Shown here one piece after another: positions 9,510 through 23,800 of a stretch of DNA of 64,000 nt. Each line of letters starts with the position of its first letter. Positions within the stretch are counted from its first letter, which is position 1. The position numbers were made by a program, and so were the translations under genes. Source of the DNA: Astragalus membranaceus (taxonomy: Eukaryota; Streptophyta; Magnoliopsida; Fabales; Fabaceae); assembly GCA_039519185.1 (NCBI GenBank), contig CM076847.1, positions 48,181,708-48,245,707 of the forward strand, read 5' to 3'. Under the pieces are notes generated by a model. That model was not told the DNA's origin and ran no database searches. It worked only from the letters and a program-made list of their open reading frames with translations.

Positions 9510-11934
9510 TGTAACATCCTCAAAACAATTAGTAGAATTATTTGGGTGTTAAACCAATTAAACCAATTTAGTACTTAACTGGTAAATTTATCGAGTGCAA
9601 AAATTATTTATTTGTTGTCATCGGATTGTTAACCGGATAATACGGACCAGGGAAGTTTTGGAATCGAAATAGGAGATTTCGATCAATATGGTAATTTGAC
9701 CGCGTTACAACAAATATATTAAATAAATATATATATGTATACGTGTGTGCATGTGAGAGGAGAAGAATTAATTAAATAAATAAATATAAGTGTGTGTGTG
9801 TATTAATAAAGAAAGGAAAGAAATGAAAGAAAGAAAGAAAAGAAAGGAAACAGCGAGAGAGAGTTACAGAGAAGAAAAGAGAGAAAAGGGAAAGAAAGGG
9901 GGAGGAAGAAGAAGAGGAAAAAGGGGGCAATTCCGCTCATCAAAACGACTTCCGTCCAACACGAAAAATGCTCAGCGTTACTTCCTCTTCAATTTGGTAC
10001 CAAGATCTTCATCATCAACTCACTCTCCCTCACTTTCCCATTTTCGAATTTGAGGAGAAAATTGGAGTTTTGATAATTGTAACTCAAGGGAAAGCTAAGG
10101 ATGATGTTTAGGAGCGAGCACAAGGTGGATTACTCGAGTATTGAAGATCGATTGGGTGATTTGGAGTTGAAAATCAAGATTGGGGTTTTTGGTGAATAGT
10201 GATTTGAGGTTGATGAAGATGATGAATAGTGTCCATGGAGGATTTCGAGGAATTGACATTCCGGTCAAAAGCGGTTTCGTGATCGAGTGGGAAGCTTTGG
10301 AAGCGGATTGGGTGTCGCCGGAGCGGGGAATGTTCGTGTGGTTACTCGGTGGATTCGGCCGCTCGTGGTTCACGCTTCAAGGGTGAGTTCTACTCACGTT
10401 TAGGATTTTCTGTTTCGAATTAATTAATTTAACTGTTTTACCGCTTTCGCTGGACTGGAATATTTCTGGATATTGTCTGTTTCGGATTAGGAATCGTTCG
10501 GAGCGAGTCTCGGGTTGCGTCGCGTTAAAATGGAATTTTTGGGTGATTTGATTCGAGAAATTTTGATTTAAAACCGTTATTTGGAAAATCGTCGTATTTT
10601 GATAAACTTCGACTTGATTAAGATTTTGATTAATTGTTTGATGTTTATTGGGTTTGGTTATATGTGTGTGAAAACTGTTTTCGATCGAAATTAAAATCGG
10701 AATTGAGCGGAATCGCGGTTTTCGCGCAAAACCGCCAAAATCTGCCTTAACAGACCCCCCCTTCTGCCTGTTCGCGCCTAACTTGCGCTCCAGCGCGACT
10801 TCAGCGCAGATTGACAGAACTTTCTGCCAGTTCGCGCGTAACTTGCGCTCCAGCGCGACTTCAGCGCAGCTTGGCAGAATTTCAGCAATTAAACACTGTT
10901 TTTCGTTTCGCGATATCTTTTGATCCGGGAACCCGATTGAGGTGTTCTAAGATGCGTTGGAAAGCTTATTCAGAGGCCTAACTGAATATTCTATTTTTAA
11001 GGCAAAATGATCTGTTTTTGATATTGAAAATTGTGTCGAAAAGTGGTCAAATAGAGTGCGAGTGTGAACTTGGATTTTTATAAATGTGGAATTAAAGTGT
11101 TTCATTGATTGTCTGATTTGATGGACCGTGGGTTCATAGTGCTGTAGATATATATATTATATCGAGTTTGGGTGACGACCCATGTTGACATACTAGGCGG
11201 GGAAGTCATGAACCCTTACCCTAGGCTCTGGGCCATTAGGAAACACTATTGGTTATGGGGTTCGCCGGGATTAGCAAGTGGTTTGCAGTCGGTGTTGTGT
11301 CAAAAGTTTGTGCTGCGTTCATCGGGATTAGCAAGTGGTTTGCAGTCGGTGGTACGTAGAAAGGCCTAGGATATTAGTTCATCGGGATTAGCAAGTGGTT
11401 TGCAGTCGGTGTCCTATTAGATCGAAGCCTTATTGTATGGTACACCGGGATTAGCAAGTGGATTGCAGTCGGTGTCGTGTCAAACCTTAAAAATGTTTTA
11501 AACGGACCGAGAGTGTTAGTAGGGGTTCCGGTAGAACTCACTGAGATTGTATCTCACTGTTTAATTGTTGTTGTTTTACAGATAAGCAGGGACAGAAGAA
11601 ACCTCAGAGGCACGAGTAGGTGGCCCCGGGAGGAGAATAATGACTTAGCTTTATGTTCAAGTTTATTTTCCTTCTGTTGCCTATGTATTACAACGCTATG
11701 GCATTAGTGTTTTGTCTATCTTTTTCCGCTTTCTTGTATGACTCTGATTACCACAGTTGCTGACAGTTATGGTCTGAGTACCGTATGATCTTATTTGTGT
11801 ATAAGATGGTTATGTTGTATTTCAGCAAAATTATATAATGGTATTCAGTGTCTAAGCAGGAAATTATTATCTCTGATGTTTATATTTTGGCACGCTTTGG
11901 TATTTTTACAAGTTAAATATACCGGGGTGTTACA
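9510..11934 (+). mobile_element. Nested solo LTR in the element A 3' LTR
   Basis: TGTAACATCC to GGGGTGTTACA, 2425 bp, bounded by a perfect 5-bp TSD, GTGTG (9505-9509 and 11935-11939). Joining the flanks at one GTGTG restores the element A LTR sequence exactly. It is a related but distinct LTR family. It has a candidate splice donor (10383) and acceptor (11581), a GC cassette built on GCGCTCCAGCGCGACTTCAG, and hairpin units with GATTAGCAAGTGGTTTGCAG. No internal region is present, so it is a solo LTR. Confidence 0.93.
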
Positions 11935-11939
11935 GTGTG

Positions 11940-12502
11940 ACTTTGATTGAGACTGTTTTTATAGCTGTCAAAACTGTTTTCAATCGGAACGAGAATCGGA
12001 ATTAAGCGGAATCGCGGTTTTCGCGCGAAACTGCCAAATTCTGCACTTGACAGACCCCCCTACTGTCAGTCCACGCGCCACTTCCGCGCCGCGCGCCACT
12101 CGCGCGCCACTTGACAGATCCTGCTGCCAGTTCGCGCGCCATTTGGCAGATTTCAGCAACCAAACACTGTTTTTCGTTTCGCGATATCTTTTGATCCGGG
12201 AACCCGATTGAGGTGTTCTAAAATGCGTTGGAAAGCTTATTCAGAGGCCTAACTGAATATTCTATTTTTAAGGTAAAGTGAACTGTTTTTTTTAAGTTGA
12301 AATTGTTTCGAAAAGCCGAACAATAGTACACGTGTGCGAATATGTTTTATTAATAATAAAGCGGATTATGAGTCCTACGTGGTATGGTATAACTGACGCG
12401 GAATGATTATTATTCATTCGTCTAAACCAGTGAATAATTCACGATATATAAATTATATCGATTAAAGGAGTCGGCCCAATGTGGGTGGTTGTATATGAGT
12501 GT

Positions 12503-12564
<62 letters not shown>

Positions 12565-13424
12565 TATATTGAGTTTGGGTGACGACCCATGTTGACATAC
12601 TAGGCGGGGAAGTCATGATCCCTTACCCTAGGCTCCGTGCCATTAGGAAACACTATTGGTATGGGGTTCGCCGGGATTACCATGTCTGGGGTCGGTGCCG
12701 TGTTATGTAGTGCGATTCATCGGGATTACCATGTCTGGGGCCGGTGTCGTGCTAGGTTTAATTGCGTGGTCTATAAAATAAACTACAAGAAAGAAAGTTC
12801 TATAATACGGTTCACCGGGATTACCATGTCTGGGGTCGGTGCTGTGTTAAGGACTAAATAATGCGGTTCATCGGGATTACCATGTCTGGGGTCGGTGCCG
12901 TGTTATCTAGTGCGATTCATCGGGAGTACCATGTCTGGGGCCGGTGTTGTGCTAGGTTAAATCGCGGGGTTTATAAATTAAACTCCGAGATAAAAGATTT
13001 CATAACTGGACCGCGAGTGTTAGTAGGGGTCTCGGTAGAACTCGCTGAGATTGTATCTCATGGTTTATATGTTGTTGTTTTACAGATAAACAGGGAAAGT
13101 GGAGATCCAAGCGGCACGAGTAGGTGGTACTCGGATGGTTGCTGAAGACTTAGCTTTATGCTTAAGTGTATTATCTTTCCTTGTTATCTGTGTATCAAGA
13201 CATTTTGTCTTTAGCGTTATGTATTTATTTCCGCTTTCTTGTAAGATATTGAACACTGTGTTTCACTGATTGTTTATGGTCTTATTTATGTTTAAGACCG
13301 TTCTATTGTTATTCAGTGAAAACTTTATAGTGGTGTTCAGTATTTCAACAGGAAATATATCTCTGATGTTTTAGGGATGGTGCACTCGGGCATTTTTACT
13401 CGATGAAAATACCGGGGTGTTACA
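11940..13424 (+). repeat. Element A 3' LTR, second part
   Basis: Resumes the A LTR after the nested insertion and ends GGGGTGTTACA. It contains an expanded TA microsatellite (about 12504-12555) where the 5' LTR has only a short TA run. The next 40 bases repeat the start of the internal region, so on this side the LTR looks like a 5' LTR. Confidence 0.9.
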
Positions 13425-13464
13425 GTTGGTATCAGAGCAGTTCGACCGAGTCGGACTTAGTTTA
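13425..13464 (+). promoter_or_regulatory. Second primer-binding site and 40-bp stub of internal DNA
   Basis: Contains TGGTATCAGAGC and the next bases of the element A internal region, matching 4697-4736. It stops abruptly in AGTTTA and joins nested-LTR sequence equivalent to about 11000. The four bases TTTA are shared at the joint. This is the diagnostic junction of the tandem duplication. Confidence 0.9.
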
Positions 13465-14399
13465 AGGCAAAATGATCTGTTTTTGATATTGAAAATTGTG
13501 TCAAAAAGTGGTCAAATAGAGTGCGAGTGTGAACTTGGATTTTTATAAATGTGGAATTAAAGTGTTTCATTGATTGTCTGATTTGATGGACCGTGGGTTC
13601 ATAGTGCTGTAGATATATATATTATATCGAGTTTGGGTGACGACCCATGTTGACATACTAGGCGGGGAAGTCATGAACCCTTACCCTAGGCTCTGGGCCA
13701 TTAGGAAACACTATTGGTTATGGGGTTCGCCGGGATTAGCAAGTGGTTTGCAGTCGGTGTTGTGTCAAAAGTTTGTGCTGCGTTCATCGGGATTAGCAAG
13801 TGGTTTGCAGTCGGTGGTACGTAGAAAGGCCTAGGATATTAGTTCATCGGGATTAGCAAGTGGTTTGCAGTCGGTGTCCTATTAGATCGAAGCCTTATTG
13901 TATGGTACACCGGGATTAGCAAGTGGATTGCAGTCGGTGTCGTGTCAAACCTTAAAAATGTTTTAAACGGACCGAGAGTGTTAGTAGGGGTTCCGGTAGA
14001 ACTCACTGAGATTGTATCTAACTGTTTAATTGTTGTTGTTTTACAGATAAGCAGGGACAGAAGAAACCTCAGAGGCACGAGTAGGTGGCCCCGGGAGGAG
14101 AATAATGACTTAGCTTTATGTTCAAGTTTATTTTCCTTCTGTTGCCTATGTATTACAACGCTATGGCATTAGTGTTTTGTCTATCTTTTTCCGCTTTCTT
14201 GTATGACTCTGATTACCACAGTTGCTGACAGTTATGGTCTGAGTACCGTATGATCTTATTTGTGTATAAGATGGTTATGTTGTATTTCAGCAAAATTATA
14301 TAATGGTATTCAGTGTCTAAGCAGGAAATTATTATCTCTGATGTTTATATTTTGGCACGCTTTGGTATTTTTACAAGTTAAATATACCGGGGTGTTACA
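13465..14399 (+). repeat. Duplicated 3' portion of the nested LTR
   Basis: Almost identical to about 11000-11934 and ends in the same GGGGTGTTACA followed by GTGTG (14400-14404). Only a few mismatches are visible. It lacks the first 1.5 kb of the nested LTR. Confidence 0.92.
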
Positions 14400-15937
<1,538 letters not shown>

Positions 15938-15942
15938 ATAAA

Positions 15943-16897
15943 CATTATTAAACAATTCATATCAATCACTCATTCAATCATTCATCCGAAAACACCAACT
16001 TTACAATTGCGAAGTACGGTTTTTATGCAATTTGATGAGACAGAAATAGGACAACTCGATTTATGAAACATGCAAACATATTTTCGAAAACATATCCCTA
16101 AGCGAGTATAGAACTCACCGATTGTGATGAAAATCACAAAACATCGAGACTTCGTAATTCACCTGACTCCGAATTTTCACGAAATTGTACCGAACTCGTT
16201 CAAAACTTCAAAACCGAAACTCCACAGCTCTAATTTCGAATTCAGCAACACAGCCACTCCTAATAAGTCAGCAATCAACAATGTGACTTCAGAATCACAT
16301 TCCCTCTTGTTCCAAGTGACATTGAAGCTTACAAAGTGCTAAAACTTCATTGATGACCCCATTTGAGCTTGAAAGGTTGGAAATGATGGAATGATAAAGA
16401 GGATGAATGAGGTGGTGAAATTAGTATCATTGTAAAGAGAATGAAAAGTGGGAAAGAGTTATGTGAAGAGGTCTTACATGCATGAAGAAGTGAGTGATTC
16501 CTTTGCTCTTCTTTCCCAACTCCCTCCCTCGCAAGTCTCCCATCTCTCTCTATCTATATTTCAGTTTTCTTTTCTTGTTTTCAGTTGCTGAAAGTGTTTA
16601 AAAAGGAGGGAGCATGTGGCTGGTTATAAGGTGTAGGAGCTGAGGTATTTTAAAAGGTGGTGGAAAGACCAAAATAGCCTTGGCTCACTAACTTTCCCTT
16701 ACACCCATTTCTACCCAACAATCACACAACAATTCATATCATTTAGCAACTAAACACTAAATCAATCTATCCAATTCATGGCAATCACCTGATCATTAAT
16801 TAATTAATTAAGATAAATTACTCTAATTAGCTAATTAATCAAACATAACCTCTTGCTAATTTCTATTAACTAAATTAGCTAAATTGGGGATTTTACA
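15943..16897 (-). repeat. Family C 3' LTR, U3-side part
   Basis: Continues the C LTR broken at 2219. On the minus strand it begins TGTAAAATCCCC at 16897. On that strand a GTGAGTTCTATACTC-type donor sequence lies near 16117. Directly to the right, the plus string ATCACCCCAACTTGAAAG is the complement of a polypurine tract, so this is the 3' LTR of a minus-strand element. Confidence 0.85.
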
Positions 16898-17576
16898 ATC
16901 ACCCCAACTTGAAAGATTTTGTCCTCAAAATCGTCCAAGTTACTCAATGTCCACTATCCTAAAGCTTCACCTATCTTCATGCCATCTCACAAGTCAAACC
17001 CTAACTTCTCTTCTTATCACTTAAAGGGTTTCACCCCAACTTGGATTGACCAAAGTCAATTCTATTTCCGCACATTAACTATCGAAGGAAATCATGATCG
17101 CATCAAAGAGTTTAAGAAAAGAAGCAAGATTTATTTTTAAAACTGGTTTCTCTCTTTAGTGCAATCATGTTTCCGTCCATACTTAGTGTAACCTGTACTT
17201 TCTATATGATCCTACGGTTGAATCGGTTTCAAGAACTAGACGGTCGCCCACTGCTTCCTCGAACCATCACGGATGCCCATATGTTGTTCCGGAGCGTCAT
17301 CTGTAGCCCTCTGCTTCTGCTGCACGCTCGGATGAAATGAGAAGGCTAGGAATCTTATGGTTTAGGGTTTCGGATATTTTTGGGGTTAAGGCAACCAATA
17401 GTCATCATTCTCAGTAACTCACATGAAACATTGAGCGGATCCTGACTCAATACTTCACCTAATATATTGAAAGGTTTTGACATTGAATTGTCTAAGTCCC
17501 TAACTGACTCAATCTAATATCCTCTTGACCGTAAGGTCACTAAGCCCGACTAGGTCGAACTGCTTTGATACCATAA
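16898..17576 (-). mobile_element. Family C internal region, about 0.7 kb, coding lost
   Basis: Lies between the two C LTRs. A polypurine tract borders the left LTR and a primer-binding site borders the right one. The minus strand contains the TTTTGAGGACAAAAT phrase shared with A and B, and some gag-leader-like sequence, but no protease, RT or integrase motifs. The usual internal coding region has been almost entirely deleted. A 73-codon plus-strand frame at 16919 shows no family resemblance and is ignored. Confidence 0.75.
17562..17573 (-). promoter_or_regulatory. Primer-binding site for initiator tRNA-Met (family C)
   Basis: The minus strand reads TGGTATCAAAGC, one mismatch from the tRNA-Met complement, followed by AGTTCGACC as in elements A and B. 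It sits three bases from the LTR end and sets the minus orientation. Confidence 0.85.
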
Positions 17577-19752
17577 TGTAACACCCCGGTTTTTCTTACA
17601 TAGAAAATACCAAGATATACAGCATAGCATACATCAGAGATAACTTCCTGTCATTAGATATTGAACACAAACTAAAACTTGATAAAAATTCTCATCAAGT
17701 GATGCCTCATAGCAATAAATAAACCTCCCATCACCCTAGTATTCAATATCCAATACAGAAATAGCAGAAACAATTTATAACTTCTAATATCAATACAAGT
17801 CATAACATCGAAAGTACAATGACAACAAGGGAATTAACATAGACCCTAAACTAAAACTTCACATGTTCTTTAGGTTGCACCGTAGCTGTGCCTCATCTCC
17901 TTTGCCTGTTCCTCTGTAAAAACCACAAAACATGAAGGGTGAGATAACATTATCTCAGTGAGTCCTATCGAGACCCCTTACTAACTCTCTCGGTTCATTT
18001 ATGAAACCTTTTTATTCGTAGTTCAATATATATAACTACGTGCATAAATCTTATCCTAATCATAATACCTCACCCATATGATATTACCCGCATTGAGCCG
18101 TCACATATACTATTCCCGCATTGGGCCGTCACGTATACTATTCCCGCATTGGTCCGTCACGTATACTACTCCCGCATTGGACCGTCACGTATACTTGTCA
18201 TGAACATAACCTCAACCTCATTATTATAACCTCAACCTCATTTATTATAACCTCAACCTCATTTATTATTAATTCAGTAAACAACTTTCGTGACCTCCCT
18301 CGTGGTTATTAACGTTCATTAACATGACTTAGGGAACATCACAATCCAGTCCAACATCATTATTTCAATCACAATCAATATTACCCGCATTGGGCCGTCA
18401 CCTATACTATGTATGCTATGCCCGCGTTGGGCCGTCATGTACACTATGTATACTACACCCGCATTGGGCCGTCACGCATACTTGACATAACATAACCTCA
18501 GCTTTTTAAACATAACATGACATTACCTCAACTTCCTGGTCATTCACATAGAACCTTCGCATAACATCAATAAAACATAACAAAATCACATTCAACATCA
18601 ACACATATGGTTGGGGAAAGGATCAGAATATGTTTGGAATCAATTAGGAAGTCTTTGGACAGATTTTAAAATCTGGGACAGAAAGATCAGCACGGGTCGT
18701 GCCAAAATCAGCACGGGTCGTGCTGACTTATCAGCATTTCCAAAAATCCTGTTTTCGTGTAAATTCCCATTCCGATCGATTCCAAAACTTATTCCGATCG
18801 ACTCCCAAACATAAAAACACATCGTTCAGCAACAACAATCATCAAAAACATCATCAAACAAGTCATATCAATCACTCATTCAATCATTCATCCAAAAACA
18901 CCAATTTTACAATTCCGAAATACGGTTTTTATGCAATTTGATGAGACAAACAGGACAACTCGATTTATGAAACATGCAAACATATTCTTGAAAACATATC
19001 CCTAAGCGAGTATAGAACTCACAGATTGTGATGAAAATCACAAAACATCGAGACTTCGAAATTCACCCGACTCCATTCACGAAATTGTATCGAACTCGTT
19101 CAAAACTTCAAAACTGAAACTCCACAGCTCGAATTTCGAATTCAGCAACACAGCCACTCCAAATATGCCTCCAATCAACAATGTGACTTCAGAATCACAC
19201 TCCCTCTTGTTCCAAGTGAACATGCAAGCTTACAAAGTGCTAAAACTTCAATGATGACCCCATTTGGGCTTGAAAGGTTGGAAATGGTGGAATGATAAAG
19301 AGGATGAATGAGGTGGTGAATTTATTATCATTGTAAAGAGAATGAAAAATGGGAAAGAGTTATGTGAAGAGGTCTTACATGTATGAAGAAATGAGTGAAT
19401 CCTTTGCTCTTCTTTCCCAACTCCCTCTCTCGCAAGTCTCCCTTCTCTCTCTATCTATATTTCAGTTTTCTTTTGTTTTTCTCAGTTGTTTGAAGTATTT
19501 AAAAAGGAGGGAGCATGTGGCTGGTTATAAGGTGTAGGAGCTGAGGGATTTTAAAAGGTGGCGGAACGACCAAAATAGCCTTGGCTCACTAACTTTCCCT
19601 TACACCCATTTCTATCCAACAATCACACAACAATTCATATCATTTAGCAACAAAACACTAAATCAATCTATCCAATTCATGGCAATCACCTCATTATTAA
19701 TTAATTAAGCTAAATTACTCTAATTAGCTAATTAATCAAACATAACCTCTTG
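17577..19752 (-). repeat. Family C 5' LTR (5' end truncated)
   Basis: Minus-strand LTR with CCGGGGTGTTACA at its inner end. It has CCCGCATTGGGCCGTCA tandem units (about 18085-18200 and 18385-18480) and a CAGCACGGGTCGTGC cassette (about 18685-18735). The outer end lacks the last roughly 45 bp present in the left LTR and stops at CCTCTTG. The same break is found in the copy ending at 48317. Confidence 0.85.
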
Positions 19753-19811
19753 ACAAAGTTTCGATAAATGAATTCACTATGGCCATCTATAAGGCTTGAG
19801 TAGTCACTGGC
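19753..19811. repeat. Flank shared with 48318-48376
   Basis: A 59-bp stretch starting ACAAAGTTTCGATAAATG directly follows the truncated LTR both here and at 48318, with one or two mismatches. Similarity ends at TCACTGGC in both. With the shared left flank this shows that the two loci are paralogous copies of one insertion. Confidence 0.85.
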
Positions 19812-22307
19812 CATCTGTAGAGACACCGAAGATGCACAGATGCGGAAGTTCAGAGGACACAGTTCCTGTTTAAGTATTGGACATACAAACTTTTTCCGAA
19901 ATAAACACATAGTCGGAAATAACATTACTTCATAAAATAGAAGTTTATCGGTTCGATACTGAACGGAATACCATATCCAAGTCCAAATACCAAACAAAAA
20001 ACATAAAACGGTCCGTAAAACTCATACCCAATACAAGTTTATACAACAAGATAGAACAACAAAAGAACGAAGGATAATGTGATTAAGTCTTCAGCACCTC
20101 CGAGAGTATACCAACTACTCATGCACAATAGTCTTCCTTTTTCCCTGCTTCTCTGGAAAAAAAAACAACAAATATGGATTGGGTGAGATAACATTATCTC
20201 AGTGAGTCCTACCGTGCCCCCTCACTGACACTCGGTTCAATTATTAAACCGTTACAACATAAGCTGACATAACAATGTCTTATTCATTAATCGAAATGCC
20301 GACTGCACAACAATCGCTAATCCCGACAAATCGTGAATTGAACTTAACATGATCCGGCTACACAACGATTGCTAATCCCGGGAACCATGTGTCTAATCTT
20401 AGCACAAACCGACTGCACAACGCTTGCTAATCCCGGTAACCCACGAATTGACCACGCCAAGACGTATACACGGCCTAGGGTGAGGGCTCACCCAACGCGA
20501 TACATATGACAATACGCATCAAATTCTCGAGAGTTAGATAATTTATATCTTTTCGATCACCAAAAGATCAATCACATAATAGTTGGATAAACAATATCCA
20601 TATCGATCTATAATCCATTTTGAGGAATTCATATATTTGACCTCCGGCATTATAATCATATTTAGTTGACATATATAAACATATATATTCAGTCAGTTCT
20701 TAAGTCGGTGTACTCACACGCTACTAGGGTTTCGGTTTTTCGATCAAATAGGCTTTCAAAGCTCCTTTTCAAAATCATGAGTTGAACTAGTTCAAAATAA
20801 GGTTTTCAGTAAGGCAATATCCTTAAAATTGGTTGGGAAGAAGATTAGAAGTGATTTGGGATCGAAAGGAGCGACGAGATGAGAAATTGGAGTCCGGTAA
20901 CAGAAGCTCACGCACGGTCCGTGCCCAGGGGCGCACGACCCGTGCGTGATGCACCAAATTTTATACAGCCAACCCGAAGCTCACGCACGATACGTGCCCA
21001 GGGGCGCACGATCCGTGCGTGATGTTTTATTCCTTAGTTCAGCCAATTGCGAAGCAGACGCACGGTCCGTGCCCAGGGGTGCACGATCCGTGCGGTCTGT
21101 TCTTGTTCTCTATTTTCCAATCCGATTCTCATTCCGCTTTTCTGTTTCTCACCAGAATCGAATTTCGATCGTAATCCAACCTAAAAGCAGATTTAATAAA
21201 CCACATTCCAGACCATATTCCAGTGAAAACGTTGAAATCACAATTTCGTAATTTGTTCAACAATTCAATAAAAACCGTAAAAATGCGATATTGCTCAAAA
21301 ACGGTTTTCGGTTCCAAAATCTTTCGAAAACGGATAAATGCCTCATGAATCAAACCGATATATTTTCAAGACACATAAAAATATCGCTATCCGTGAGTAG
21401 AACTCACCCGTTTCGATGATGTCCGAGAGTTGAGCCGCGAGACGATGTCACCGAACTGAAATCAACGAACTATCCCCGCTAGAAACCGAACCGTGCAAGA
21501 CAACAGCAACACTACACCTCCAACTTCGAATTCCAGGAACTCAGATACTCCCAAAAATCTTCTCCAAGGACGATGTAGGTTCTGGTTTGACTCTATCTCA
21601 GCTTTAGATGAACATGCAAGCTAATCACTGCCCAAAACTCAGATTTTCCTCACTTAGAGCTTCATGGAGTCGCAAATGGCAAGGTACAATGTAGGGGGAG
21701 TTAGCTTCAGATGATGTTACCAATGGAAAGAGAATGGAAATTGAGAAAGGTGTGAAGAAGGCTTACATGCAAGAGGGGATGAGATGAAGATGGCCTCTCC
21801 TTCTCCTCCTTCCCTACGCCCCCTTTCCCTCTTTCTCTCCACTCCAAGTTCTGTTTTCTTTTTCTCTGTTTTGGACTGAAAGTTAAATGAAGTGAGGGAA
21901 ATTGAGAGTGGCTTGGTTTCAGTTGGGGTTGAGGGTGTTATGGTTGGGGAAATGACCATAATGCCCATAGCTCATTAAACCATGGTTTAGGTGCTGAAAT
22001 TTCCCTTCGATACAAAACTTTCTCGATTAATCCGGTTCCGATCCGAAATTCCTCAATTCTTTCGGTTCGTAATTAATTATAATCTTCATAATTATATTTT
22101 AAATAACTAGGGACGTGAAAAGACAGATTTTTCCTTCAGCCCCAATTCCTCATTTAAAATTATGAATAAGCCACTGTTTAATGGAGAATAGGATTTCTTG
22201 ACAAATTTCTCGACTATTAATCCCCGAGACACGACCAATTATTCCCACAAATAATTAATCGGTATTAGGTATCATAGTACGAGTCTTTAAAAATTAGGGA
22301 TGTTACA
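19812..22307 (-). repeat. Family C2 LTR, 3'-truncated, minus strand
   Basis: On the minus strand it starts TGTAACATCCC at 22307 and contains the features of the A/B/C LTR group. These are a GTGAGTTCTACTCAC hairpin-donor (about 21395-21410), three hairpin units of the GATTAGCAA...TGCAGTCGG type (about 20299-20445), and a GC-rich cassette of CGCACGGTCCGTGCC and inverted GCACGATCCGTGCG motifs (about 20901-21110). The U5 end is missing at the joint with 19811. No open reading frame of interest. Confidence 0.75.
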
Positions 22308-23433
22308 CTCATGTGACTATTAGACTGTCGCACTAGGACTGACCACATCAATCTTTTAATGACTAGGGCTATATACTGTAACACCATTAATTTTAATCGT
22401 CATTACAATTTGGTTTTGGAATGTCATGCATTTTCATAATCCGAGCTACGCAGATTTCATTTTGCCCAAATATAAGGCATTATATTCCCTCAAAATGACT
22501 CATCAAGAGTATGATATAACATATGTGTAGCTCATTTATCCTAAAAAGCAGATTAACCCGGTTGTACAACCGACTCAATCCCCTATTTTTGAAAATTTGT
22601 TTTTTGAATGGGTTGTAATAAACAATACCGCGGGGGGGGGGGGGGCAATTAGCTGCAGGGGTGTTGTACTATTAAAGATGGGGGTGCGGTTATTTAAAGC
22701 CCAGTTTTGTGTTTTGGAGGTTTTGGCCTAATGGCTTGCGAAATCCATGTCTATAGGGGCGTTGTGTTGTAAAGAATTGGGTGGTATGAATATTAATTTG
22801 ATTATTTTAAAATAAAATAAAACGAAATATTAATATGAGGAGTATATAATGCCATATTTGGTAAGTGGAACCCTAATTCTCTTACCCTCCTTCTCCAGCG
22901 CCGCACAAACACATTGGAAAGAGAGATAGAGACAAAGTCTCAATAGTGAGAGTGGCTCACCGGAGAGAGAGAAAAAAGGAGCGAGAGTGGAAGAGTGAGA
23001 GAACACGACGGAGTGGGGAGAGACGACGGCCACGGCATGAACGCTGGACCAGCGACGGCGACAAATGAAGTATTACTCATCAGTTGCTTTTCTCTTGTGT
23101 CTATGTTAGTGCTCGATATCAAGTTATAACACTATGAAAATCAGCAAGTTACAATCTGCATAACTCTATGAAAATCAGCAAGTAATTCAACATACTATAA
23201 CAAATCATCATTTTCAACCATATAGAAATCTTCAGTGTGGACAACTAAGCTAAAGAGTGAAACTGCACCCCAAAATGCCTTCATAAAAGACCCAAACTCA
23301 AAATGATCATCACAACAAATTACTAATTCCTAGAAATGAGAAGCAGCAATAAAGGTTTCACAGATTCCTAAATTTGAACATTGAACAAGTTGTTAAGATA
23401 TATAGCAAAGTTTAATGGAAAAGTTGAACAAAC
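22308..23433. other. Unassigned interval left of the Rab2-like pseudogene
   Basis: No protein motif is recognised. It contains TGTAACACC at 22378, possibly another worn LTR end, a run of 14 G (22632-22645), and a GA/CT-rich block (about 22880-23010) that looks like a 5' untranslated leader. The right part may be intron or flanking sequence of the minus-strand Rab2-like pseudogene, but no third exon could be identified. Confidence 0.4.
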
Positions 23434-23539
23434 CGTATCCCATATTTGCAACTTGATTCGCTTATTATCAATTTGGATCATCTTAGCACCAAATTCAACA
23501 CCAATGGTCAAGTCATGGACGGGTTGAAAGCGCTTGTCT
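23434..23539 (-). pseudogene. Rab2/RABB1-like GTPase pseudogene, exon 2 (3' half)
   Basis: The minus strand encodes KRFQPVHDLTIGVEFGAKMI and DNKRIKLQIWDT, the switch I to WDT region of plant Rab2 (RABB1), a small GTPase of ER-Golgi traffic. It ends at a GT donor where plant Rab2 genes have an intron before AGQE. It joins the 26576-26612 piece across the CACTA insertion: removing the transposon and one TSD restores FTDKRF in frame. Exon 3 with the AGQE motif was not found to the left. Confidence 0.85.
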
Positions 23540-23559
23540 CACTAGTGGAAAAATGACAT

Positions 23560-23800
23560 TATTAAGCATCATTTAGCATCGGTTGTTTGAACAACCGATG
23601 CTAAATGTGTGACCGGTGGCAATTTTGCAATTAAACGGATGATTTCATTTTTCGCGCCTACTTTTAGCGTCGGTTGTTTAAACAACCGATGCTAAATGTA
23701 TGTGCGTTAGACATTTAGCGTCGGGTGTTGTAACAACCGCTGGTAAAAGTGTTTGTCTGAGACATTTAGTGTCGGTTGTTGCAAACAACCGATGGTAAAA
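23560..23800. repeat. Subterminal palindromic repeats, left end of CACTA 2
   Basis: At least three units of the form TTTAGCGTCGGTTGTT...AACAACCGATGCTAAA, each an inverted repeat able to form a hairpin. Subterminal arrays of this kind are the usual transposase-binding regions of CACTA elements. The matching array lies at 26300-26560. Confidence 0.85.

Noticed and set aside
11172..11369. Frames with GLASGLQSV repeats (also 13637-13834 and 41685-41882)
   Set aside because: Translations of the second hairpin-unit type inside LTRs.
22378..22440. Another LTR end (TGTAACACC)
   Set aside because: Only the terminal motif is present; no PBS, hairpin array or TSD, so it is noted only as possible.
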